Below are positions 12,110-21,605 of a stretch of DNA of 64,000 nucleotides, in pieces (positions within the stretch are counted from its first letter, which is position 1; each line of letters starts with the position of its first letter). The stretch is from Quercus robur (taxonomy: Eukaryota > Streptophyta > Magnoliopsida > Fagales > Fagaceae): contig NC_065536.1 of the NCBI RefSeq assembly GCF_932294415.1, positions 18,039,974 to 18,103,973 on the forward strand, written 5' to 3'. Made by a program: the position numbers and the translations under genes. Below the pieces are notes generated by a model. That model was not told the DNA's origin. It ran no database searches and was given only the letters and a program-made list of their open reading frames with translations.

Positions 12110-12351
12110 TTGCCAAGGTGGATGCAAAGCAGATCTGGAGAGGAACATGGAGTCTGAAGATGCCATATGCTACTGCCAGATCATTAATATCTACTATTTG
12201 AAGACATGTTTTAGACGTTTCTTTTATGCATGCATGTTGTGCCATGTTTGATGGCTAAATAAGATATGTTTAAGGTTCAATTATTCTGGTCTTATAGTAC
12301 ATGTAGTATGCTTAAATAAAATATTAGAAAGATATTAAATGCAATACTATG

Positions 12352-12580
12352 TTTAGAGTTTGGCATTGTAATGACTTGAGTTGAGTATAATCAAGTGAAC
12401 AAATAGGATTCACTATTGGAATAAATGAAGAGTAAATGTCTTCCAAAGAACTTTCAATTTTCTCCTATATATTGATTTTCTTGTACCTGTAAGCAGTAAA
12501 TCTAAATTCTTTAGTGCAAATTATACCCCAAAAGTTTGGAGATTTCTGAATTTTGTATCATGAAGTTTCAAAATTTTGAT
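12352..12580. repeat. ~215-bp direct repeat, first copy, 3' of peptide gene
   Basis: The block starting GTTTAGAGTTTGGCATTG and running through CAAGTGAACAAATAGGATTC to TTTTGTATCATGAA recurs nearly unchanged at 13578-13792, about 1.23 kb downstream. Between the two lie the inverted-repeat-bounded segment at 12514-12962 and the AGGGTAAATTAC family element. The high identity points to a fairly recent local duplication. Confidence 0.85.
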
Positions 12581-12962
12581 TTTATTGCTGGAAGTTATAT
12601 TTTATTTGTATTAGTAACCCCACTGTTCATATTTTCCATTAAGTACTACATAAGCTTGTTACACTTGCTTAGTTTATCTAATAAAATGATGTTACGTCAT
12701 TTTTGTATCCTAACAATTTTTTCTAAAAAAATAGTAACAATAATCTTAGAAAAAAAAATCTGAAAAATCATTTTATTGAATATAACAAACTAAACATGTG
12801 TGACAAGCTTATACAACATTTAACAGAATATATGGACAAAAGAGTTGTTGATGCACACAAAATATAACTTTAGGAGGTAAAATCTAAATTCTAAAATTTT
12901 AGGGTATAAAGTCCAAAGAGGCAAAGACTCCCAAATTTTAAGGGTGTAGTTTGTACTTTAGC
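12514..12962. mobile_element. Possible TIR element
   Basis: The left end (TGCAAATTATACCCCAAAAG followed by TTTGGAG) and the right end (CTCCCAAATTTTAAGGG then TGTAGTTTGTACTTTAGCC) are imperfect inverted repeats around a ~450-bp A/T-rich core. I found no unambiguous target duplication. The ends overlap the direct repeat at 12352, so the assignment is weak. Confidence 0.35.
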
Positions 12963-13577
12963 CTTATTTCTTTGAGATTGAAACCTTATTTATGTTTGTG
13001 TACATCTCTAAATATAAATATTAAGGGTAAATTACTATTTTGAACTTAACATTTACACTATGCGTCAATTTGGTCCCTAATGTTTCAAATGCATTAGTTT
13101 AGTCCGTAACTTTTTGGTATTGTGTCACAGTAGTAATTGCCATAAGTGCTGAATGAAATTAAAAAATACTGATGTATCTACCAATCACAATAAAAAATTA
13201 TTTTTATGCCACTTAGATGCCAAATGGATTGCCAGGTGGCGTAAAACAAAAATACAACAAAAGAAAAACACAACCTAGATAACAAAATCAAATGGAAATT
13301 AAAAGAATAGAGAATTAAAAATACAAAATTGAAACAAAGAAACAAAAAAAAAAAAAAAAAAAAAAATCAAACATGTAAGCAAGCAAAAATTTACTTATTA
13401 AAAAAAAAAAATGGATTGACATTGATGGCCTCCACATCAGAATACCACTGCCGCAACTCCATTGTAAACCCAAATCTCCACAGTCTAGAATTAATAACAA
13501 AATTAATTTGGGAGGGGGTCTAACTTGAGACATGATAATAATAAAATGGTTATTGCCCACTGAAGGCCCATTAAAAT
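12959..13577. repeat. AGGGTAAATTAC-family repeat, copy A
   Basis: This starts with AAGGGTAAATTACTATTTTG and contains GTGTCACAGTAGTAATTGCC, GATGCCAAATGGATTGCCAG and GGGAGGGGGTCTAAC. Diverged members occur at 25040-25660, 28435-29045 and 57680-58294. An inverted AGGGTAAATTAC end lies at 13930-13943, so the family may be a Mutator-like element whose right end was displaced here by the 215-bp direct repeat. Confidence 0.7.
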
Positions 13578-13792
13578 GGTTTAGAGTTTGGCATTGTAAT
13601 GACTTGAGTTGAGTATAATCAAGTGAACAAATAGGATTCACTATTGGAATAAATGAAGAGTAAATGTCTTCCAAAGAACTTTCAATTTTTCCTATATATT
13701 GATTTTCTTGTACCTGTAAGCAGTAACACTAAATTCTTTAGTTTGCAAATTATACTCCTAAAGTTTGGAGATTTATGAATTTTGTATCATGA
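13578..13792. repeat. ~215-bp direct repeat, second copy
   Basis: This is the partner of 12352-12580, carrying the same GTTTAGAGTTTGGCATTG start. It is fused directly to the 3' part of the AGGGTAAATTAC-family repeat at AGGCCCATTAAAATG. Confidence 0.85.
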
Positions 13793-14352
13793 ATTTTTTT
13801 TTTTTTCCATCCAAAATATAACGGTAGAGACTAAATTGACGGGATACTAAAAGGTTAGGGGATCAAGTTCATACAATTGAAAAGATATGGATCAAATTGA
13901 AATATGGTGTAAAGGATATGGACCATATATGTAATTTACCCTAAAAAAAATGACTTATGACTAGATGTATTTTAACATGAATGTGTTCTTTTCTAGTAAA
14001 TAGCATTAAAATGATGATAGGGATATAACTAATAATAAGGTGTGGGCTTCAGTTAGTTTAACTAGTAAAAGTCTCTTATCATTGAATAAAAGAATTGAGA
14101 TCCACACCTCATCACCCACACTAAAAATCGACTGATGCCAAGAATGATAATAAAGAGTAATCATCATGGAGCCGACAACATAGGTTAAAATTCTATTGTA
14201 TAAAAAATAAAAATAATAAAAAATAAAAAAAACCCAAAACCTATTATTAATGTAATAAGTTATGTGATTTGGATAATTACCCTTTATAAAGTATACCTAA
14301 CAGACTCATCAAGTGCTTAGCAATAACAAGTTTGTTATATCTCCTTAATAAA

Positions 14353-17300
14353 TAGTTGGAACTAATAATGCCAAGAGCAAATACATTTACATATTATATT
14401 ATTATATCTAATATATAGTGGAGGTGGTTAAATTAAAAAATGGTGTGACTCATGACGAAAGAGCAAGACTCTTGGTGAACAAGTGTGTTTCTTGGTGAAA
14501 GGATTACAATCTTTGACAAAGGTTAAAACTTTTATGAGGGACACAACTTCTTTCCAAGTTGTAACCTTCCATGAAGTGGTGCATGCCAATCTATAAATAA
14601 ATAAATCGACCTAAGATTATTTAGCGCATTCTATATTTATATTCCTTCTTTATTTAAAGTTTTAAACAATCATTTTATATGTGATCACCAACCTTGATAC
14701 TAACGGAAAAATTTTGCACTTGTTAAAGATTAGAGGAAGGAAGAAAGTTGTATTCAAAAAAGGCATAAAGATGCTTCTTTTTTATTTTTTTTTTATATAT
14801 ATTTTTCCTTGACTATCAGCTGTTTTTTTAAGGCTGACAGTCAACGGCAAACCTAATGCACTCTTAAAATAAATAAATAAATAGTTGGAACTAATAATGC
14901 CAAGGGCAAATACATTTATATATTATATTATTATATCTAATATATAGTGGAGATGGTTAAATTAAAAAATGGTGTGACTCATGACGAAAGAGCAAGACTA
15001 TTGGTGAACAAGTGTGCTTCTTCGTGAAAGGATTACAATCTTTGACAAAGGTTAAACCTTTTATGAGGGACACAACTCCTTTCCTAGTTGTTACCTTCCA
15101 TGAAGTGGTGCATGCCAATCTATAAATAAATAAATCAATCTGAGATTATTCAGCACGTTCTATATTTATATTCCTTCTTTATTTAAAGTTTTAAACAATC
15201 ATTTTATATGTGATCACCAACCTTGATACTAACGGAAACATTTTACACTTGTTAAAGATTAGATTGTACTCCACTATATATTAGATATAAGATATATGTG
15301 ATCACATATACCATGACTATCATTTTATATTATAAATAGTTTTAAACTTTTTTATTTAAAGTTTTTCACAATCATTTTATATATAGTGGAGATGGTACTC
15401 CACTATATATTTGATATAATAAGATAATATATAAATGTATTAGCCTTTGGCATTATTAGTTCCAACTATTTATTTATTTATTTTAAGAGTGCATTAGGTT
15501 TGCCTTTGACTGCCAGCCTTAAAAAATAACTAACAGTCATATAAATATATATATATATATATATATAAGAAGATTCTTTAGGTCTTTTTTGAATACAACT
15601 TTCTTCCTTCTTCTAATATTTAACAAGTGTAAAATGTTTATGTTAGTACGAAGGTCGGTGATCACATATAAAATGATTGTTTAAAACTTTAAATAAAAAA
15701 GGAAGATAAATCTAGAACGTGCTGAATAATGTCCAATCGATTTATTTATTTATAGATTGGCATGCACCACTTCATGGAAGGTAACAACTAGGAAAGGAGT
15801 TGTGTCCCTCGTAAAAGTTTTAACCTTTATCAAAGATTGTAATCCTTTCACCAAGAAGCACAATTGTTTACCAACAGTCTTGCTCTTTCGTCATGAGTCA
15901 CACCATTTTTTAATTTAACCATCTCCACAATATATTAGATATAATAATATAATATATAAATGTATTTGCCCTTGGCATTATTAGTTCCAACTATTTATTT
16001 ATTTATTTTAAGAGTGCATTAGGTTTGCCTTTGACTGTCGGCCTTAAAAAAACAGCTAATAGTCAAGGAAAAATATATATAAAAATAAATAAGGACAAAA
16101 TTGGCAAATGCCCTTTTCGGGCAAAAAAAGCAGTATTTTACCCCATTTCTCAAATTAATTAGAAAAATGCCCCTCTTTTAAAATTTAATTTTCTTAAAAT
16201 CGAGTTATTAAAAAAAAATATTCTAGAGCCTTATAGTGGCGTTTTAAGTAGCCTATAGTGACGTTTTAAAGACTAATAGTAACGTTTTGAAACTAGAGCT
16301 CCATGAAATCGAGTTACATGCAAGTTTTTTTTTTACCTACAACTCGAGTTCATTGAGCTCGAGTTTCAAAATGTCACTATAAGTCCTTAAAACGTCACTA
16401 TAGGCTCCTTAAAAATACTACTATAGGGCTTAACTCAATTGAGAAAATCGAGTTTCAAAAGAGGGATATTTCCCTAATTAGTTTGGAAAATGGGACATAA
16501 TTCTGCTTTTTTTGCCCGAAAAGGGCATTTGCCAATTTTGTCCAAATAAATAAGAAGCATCATACGCCTTTATAATATAATATATAAATGTATTTGCCCT
16601 TGGCATTATTAGTTCCAACTATTTATTTTAATAGTGCATTAGGTTTGCCTTTGACTGTCGGCCTTAAAAAAACAGCTAATAGTCAAGGAAAAATATATAT
16701 AAAAAAAATAAATAAATAAAAAAGAAGCATCATACGCCTTTTTTGAATACAACTTTCTTCCTTCTTCTAATATTTAACAAGTGTAAAATATTTCTGTTAG
16801 TATGAAGGTTGGTGATCAAATATAAAATGATTGTTTAAAACTTTAAATAAAAAAGGAAGATAAATATAGAACGTGCTGAATAATCTCATATCGATTTATT
16901 TATTTATAGATTGGCATGCACCACTTCATGGAAGGTAACAACTAGGAAAGGAGTTGTGTCCCCCAAAAAAGTATTAACCTTTGTCAAAGATTGTAATCCT
17001 TTCACCAAGAAGCACACTTGTTTACCAACAGTCTTGCTCTTTCGTCATGAGTCACACCATTTTTTAATTTAACTATCTCCACTATATATTAGATATAATA
17101 ATATAATATATAAATGTATTTTCCCTTGGCATTATTAGTTCCAACTATTTATTAATTTATTTTAATTGTGCATTAGGTTTGCCTTTGACTGTCGGCCTTA
17201 AAAAAACAGCTAATAGTCAAGGAAAAATATATATAAAAAAATAAAATAAAATAAGAAGCATCATACGCCTTTTTTGAATACAACTTTCTTCCTTCTTCTA

Positions 17301-17550
17301 ATATTTAACAAGTGTAAAATATGTCTGTTAGTATGAAGGTTGGTGATCACATATAAAATGATTGTTTAAAACTTTAAATAAAAAAGGAATATAAATATAG
17401 AACGTGCTGAATAATGTCCAATCGATTTATTTATTTATAGATTGCACCACTTCATGGAAGGTAACAACTAGGAAAGGAGTTGTGTCCCTCATAAAAGTTT
17501 TAACCTTTGTCAAAGATTGTAATCCTTTCACCAAGAAGCACACTTGTACT
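14353..17550. repeat. Head-to-head array of ~527-bp units, copy A
   Basis: Two units run forward (from 14353 and 14882, each starting TAGTTGGAACTAATAATGCC; the second is cut at about 15264). After a ~200-bp junction with short palindromes, four run reversed. These are about 15469-15993; a truncated one carrying a MITE to 16621; 16622-17147; and a partial one to 17550. Each unit holds a small hairpin (TGACTGTCGGCC, then GCTAATAGTCAAGG) and the blocks CATGACGAAAGAGCAAGAC and TTCCATGAAGTGGTGCATGC. There is no coding capacity. The ends of the whole structure can pair as a very long hairpin. Origin unknown. Confidence 0.9.
16093..16543. mobile_element. 451-bp Mutator-like MITE inside an array unit, copy A
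   Basis: The terminal inverted repeats start GGACAAAATTGGCAAATGCC and are nearly perfect for about 40 bp. A 10-bp direct repeat AAATAAATAA (16083-16092, 16544-16553) flanks them, fitting the 9-10 bp duplications of Mutator-like elements. The arms carry CTATAGTGACGTTTT on one side and its complement on the other, plus CTCGAGTT motifs. There is no transposase. It is present at the same site in copy B, so it predates the duplication. Confidence 0.9.
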
Positions 17551-17565
17551 CTTACAATAAATAAA

Positions 17566-19530
17566 GGCTAAATTGCAAAGTACACCCCTAACGTTTGGGG
17601 GTGATTGGATTTTACACCCCAACGTTTCAGAACTTTGATTTGACACCCTAACGTTTGGTTCCGTTAGCAAATCACACCCCCGGTTAGATTTTGCTGTCAA
17701 CTGCCAACTCATCTTGTTGATGTGTTTTTTTTTTTTTGCCAAATATGCTCAAAACGACACAGTTGCAATGGAGATGATGTGAGGACTTGGCACCTGCTAA
17801 ACGCACCGTATTGCCCAAAGAAAAAACAAACAGAAACTCTCTAAATCCTAAATCTAAACACACGAACCATCTCTGAGCTCTCTAACCCACGAACCATCCC
17901 TTAGCTCAGCAATCCATGAAACCCAACCCTCCCTTCCTAACCCTTATGAACCCAGACCACCATCGGCTCTGACCGCATGAACCCAACCCTCCCTTCCTAA
18001 CCCTTATGAACCCAGACCACCCATCGGCTCTGCAACCGGCTCCTTGCATCGTGAACCCAGACGGAGTAAGTTCATCGATGGCTCCAGGTCAGCTCCAAGG
18101 CGGTAGCAGCGGCGGCGACGGGTACAGCCAAAAATTCTCTATGGCTCTCTTTCTCTCTCTCTTTTTGGATTTTTGTTTCCATTGCTGGATTGGAAGTTTG
18201 GGTTTTTTTTGTTGGGTTTGCTGGAGCTTTTGTTGTTTGGGTTTGTTGAGGTTTTTGTTCAATTTTTTTTGTTTGGGATTTCGTTGCTGGATGCACAGAA
18301 TGTTTGGGGTTTTTGTTAATTTTTTTTGGGTGATGGATTTGTTGCTAGAACTCTCTATGTGTGTGATTTAAACTGATTTACTTTGCTATTGGAACTTTGA
18401 GTGTGTTTATGGGTTTTGTAGCACTTTGATACTGTTTTTTCCCCCCTGTGACATTAAATCTGTGGCAGTTGCTTTCTCAAACAATTCAGTAGAGTGTTCC
18501 AGAATGTTCTCAAACTTGTTTAATCACTCTTACTAGCTGTTAGTGTGGTTTCTGTGTTCATAGTCCTCAATATAACATGTCTCGCGTGATACTTTCTACT
18601 CTCTCCTGGTGAAAGAAACATGTCTGGTGCCAGAATATCATTTTCTTAATTCCATAAAAGGTTGCATTTTAAGTTTTGGCTTGTGAAACATAAGATAGAG
18701 CTGACTCTTGAAGTTTAGCAAAAAAACCCAATCACTCTGTGCATCCAACAACGAAATCCCAAACAAAAAAAATGGAACAAAAACCTCAACAAACCCAAAC
18801 AACAAAAGCTCCAGCAAACCCAACAAAAAAAACCCAAACTTCCAATCCAGCAATGGAAACAAAAATCCAAAAAGAGAGAGAGAAAGAGAGCCATAGAGAA
18901 TTTTTGGCTGTACCCGTCGCCGCCGCTGCTACCGCCTTGGAGCTGACCTGGAGCCATCGATGAACTTACTCCGTCTGGGTTCACGATGCAAGGAGCCGGT
19001 TGCAGAGCCGATGGGTGGTCTGGGTTCATAAGGGTTAGGAAGGGAGGGTTGGGTTCATGCGGTCAGAGCCGATGGGTGGTCTGGGTTCATAAGGGTTAGG
19101 AAGGGAGGGTTGGGTTCATGCGGTCAGAGCCATTGGTGGTCTGGGTTCATAAGGGTTAGGAAGGGAGGGTTGGGTTTCATGGATTGCTGAGCTAAGGGAT
19201 GGTTCGTGGGTTAGAGAGCTCAGAGATGGTTCGTGTGTTTAGATTTAGGATTTAGGGAGTTTCTGTTTGTTTTTTCTTTGGGCAATACGGTGCGTTTAGC
19301 AGGTGCCAAGTCCTCACATCATCTCCATTGCAACTGTGTCATTTTGAGCTTATTTGGCAAAAAAAAAAAAACACATCAGCAAGATGAGTTGGCAGTTGAC
19401 AGCAAAATCTAACCGGGGGTGTGATTTGCTAACGGAACCAAACGTTAGGGTGTCAAATCAAAGTTCTGAAATGTTAGGGTGTAAAATCCAATCACCCCCA
19501 AACGTTAGGGGTGTACTTTGCAATTTAGCC
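17566..19530. mobile_element. 1965-bp Mutator-like foldback element, only in copy A
   Basis: The ends are inverted repeats beginning GGCTAAATTGCAAAGTACAC. A 9-bp target duplication ATAAATAAA (17557-17565 and 19531-19539) flanks them, and copy B shows a single ATAAATAAA at 63492-63500. The arms are extremely long, about 17566-18322 against 18712-19530, and nearly identical. They include a GC-rich part with an open frame (MNPDHPSALQPAPC) seen on both arms. A ~60-bp tandem unit (AACCCAACCCTCCCTTCC) is present twice in the left arm and three times in the right. The loop (about 18323-18711) has no transposase. It is therefore non-autonomous. The GC-rich arm may be captured host sequence, as in Pack-MULEs, but I cannot name a source gene. 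Near-identical arms suggest recent activity. Confidence 0.95.
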
Positions 19531-19539
19531 ATAAATAAA

Positions 19540-19799
19540 TATACAAATAAGGGTTGAGGACCAGAGGGAAACATATAATGTATTTTTATTCATATGAATT
19601 GGCATATAATGTTTTTTTTTTTTTTTTTTAAATAATATCCCATGTGTACATTCTAATTAGTTCAACTGATGAAATCTTTTATTATGAAATAACAAATTTA
19701 TTGTATTTAATAATAATAAATAAATAACTAAAAATTCTATTTCTTTTCCTTTTTTTTTTTTGACTAAATAAAATAAAATAAAGGCAACGGCCAAGGTAA
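19540..19799. other. A/T-rich stretch, no feature
   Basis: This holds poly-T and poly-A tracts and AATAAATAA runs. No coding sequence, terminal repeats or RNA gene were seen. It matches copy B around 63500-63780. Confidence 0.6.
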
Positions 19800-19993
19800 A
19801 GATACTGTCTCTATCCCATAAACCTTGGCAAAATTTGGTAAATAGTACATTTTTTGGAAAAACTTCGGTGACTAGCATGTGTTTGAACTTATTTGGTAAG
19901 TTGGCTGATTTTGGAACTTGAGTTTGCGAAACTCGAGTTCCAACCCAAAATCGAGTTTTTCAAACTCGATTTACACCTAATGTGCATTTAAAA

Positions 19994-20031
<38 letters not shown>

Positions 20032-20370
20032 GGTGGAACTTGAGTTTAGTAAACTCAAGTTCCATGCTTTTATAACCCAGATGGAACTCAAGGGTAGGAA
20101 ACACGAGTTTATGGAACTCGAGGGTAAGAAACACAAGTTTCGTTATTTTTTTTTAAATAGAACTCAAGTTTACTAAACTTGAGTTCCACTTTTTTTTTTT
20201 TTTTTTTAATCCACGTCAGGTGTAAATCGAGTTTGAGAAGCTCAATTTTGGGTTGGCACAAACTTGAGTTCCAAAATACAGTCCAACTTTCTAAATACTT
20301 TCAGCCGCATACTATTTATCTAATATTTTTCTAAAAAAATGCTGTTGAGCAAATTTTGCCCGTAAACCTT
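19800..20370. mobile_element. Palindromic foldback element rich in CTCGAGTT
   Basis: The left arm (about 19800-20064) and right arm (about 20080-20370) are imperfect inverted copies. The order is GGCAAAATTTG, then AGTTGG, then TTTTGGAACTTGAG, then CAACCCAAAATCGAG, then CTCGATTTACACCT, an A tract, and AACTTGAGTTTAGTAAACTC. Within each arm several short perfect palindromes (AACTCGAGTT type) are nested. There is no protein. I could not fix a target duplication. Copy B carries its left arm up to the end of the window. Confidence 0.75.
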
Positions 20371-20760
20371 ATATGACAATCAAAGTAAAGCTAAAGTCTC
20401 TATCCCATAAACAATATATGACGGTGAACGGGTCAAAGAAAAGATAATGTCTCTATCCCATAAGCATTATATGACGGTCAATGGGTCAAGGCAAAGACAA
20501 TGTCTCTATCCAATAAAAGTTAGTACAAAACTTAGATATAGTATCTTAGGTGTTTTTTTTTAAGTTTCCTTTTTAAGATTCAGTCATGCAACTATTTAAC
20601 TAAAAAAATACACTTTCATCTCATGAGAAAAAATCCACATAGCTGAATTTTAAAAGGTTAACCTAAAAAACAACACTAAGTACTCAAATCTTGCCCTCTT
20701 TATATGACAGTCAACGGGTCAACGCAAAGACATTGTTTCTATCATAAAAGTTACATGTCT
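20366..20760. repeat. Degenerate ~60-bp repeats
   Basis: ATATGACGGTCAACGGGTCA followed by AAGACAATGTCTCTATCC and CATAAA recurs at about 20370, 20410, 20470 and 20705. A related piece lies at 19790. The copies are imperfect and non-coding. Confidence 0.7.
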
Positions 20761-20875
20761 TGGTGTGCTGTCCCTTGTTTTGAGTTGGTGAAACAAAACA
20801 TAAAAAATATGATGGCGGTCATATGCTGGTGACTGGTGAATAAATAAAGAATAAAGACTTGACCACAACAATTTC

Positions 20876-21595
20876 GGAGATTCTGGCCTTTTACCCTTAA
20901 TTTTTAAAAAAATTGGCAATATGCCCCTATTTGCAAACTATATAGGAGCGTGCCCCTGTTTCGATACTCGATTTGTAGAAAATCGAGTTATCCCCGATCA
21001 AACTTTTAAAAAAAATATTAAAAAAAAAAATTGCATGGAACTCGAGTTTCAGGAAATCGAGTTCCAGATCACTCCATATTCGGGGAGCCCTATAGTGGCG
21101 TTTTTAACCCCTATAGTGACGTTTTAAAGCCCTATAGCGGCGTTTTCCTGCAAATTTTTTTATAAGTGTGATTGGCCCATATTCAGGGTGCCCTATAGTG
21201 GCGTTTTTAAGCCCTATAGTGACATTTTAAAGCCCTACAGCGGCGTTTTCCTACAAAAATTTTTTGTAAGTGTAATCGCCCTGTTCTGGGAGTCCTATAG
21301 TGGCGTTTTTTAAGCCCTATAGTGACGTTTTAGGGCCCTATAGTGGCGTTTTTAAGCCCTATAGTGACATTTTGGAACTCGACTTCCCTAAAATCGAATT
21401 CCATGCTTTTTTTATTTTTTATTTTTTATTTTATAGATATTCGGCATAACTCGATTTTCTACGAATCGAGTATTTCATTGAAACTCGATTTTAAGTTAAT
21501 CGAGTATCGAAATAGGGGCATATCCCTATATAGTTTCGAAATAGGGGCATATTGCTAAATTTTTTAAAAATTAAGGGCAAAAGGCTAGAATCTCC
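20876..21595. mobile_element. 720-bp Mutator-like element with TATAGTGRCGTTTT tandem core
   Basis: The inverted ends begin GGAGATTCTGGCCTTTTACC (left) and GGAGATTCTAGCCTTTTGCC (right, complement). An exact 10-bp direct repeat CAACAATTTC (20866-20875, 21596-21605) flanks them. Inside, CCCTATAGTGGCGTTTTTAA, CCCTATAGTGACGTTTTAAA and CCTATAGCGGCGTTTTCC alternate many times in one direction between 21083 and 21372. There is no transposase, so it is non-autonomous. Confidence 0.9.
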
Positions 21596-21605
21596 CAACA
21601 ATTTC

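Larger units (their letters stand above)
1..20035. repeat. Copy A of a >=20 kb direct segmental duplication
   Basis: The whole stretch matches 44773-64000 in the same orientation and order, with only scattered substitutions, homopolymer length changes and three larger indels. The offset falls from about 44762 at the left end to 44717 near 13.6 kb. It then shifts because copy A lost two array units and gained a 1965-bp insertion. The match already exists at base 1, so the left edge lies outside the window. Either a recent tandem duplication or two haplotypes joined in one contig would look like this. Confidence 0.97.

Noticed and set aside
14353..17550. CRISPR-like array
   Set aside because: Units are ~527 bp, in both orientations, with no short repeat-spacer pattern. 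The sequence is a plant nuclear genome.
18006..19029. Open frames starting MNPDHPSALQPAPC on both strands of the foldback element
   Set aside because: They are the two copies of one sequence in the inverted arms. I found no recognisable domain and do not call a gene, only possible captured sequence.
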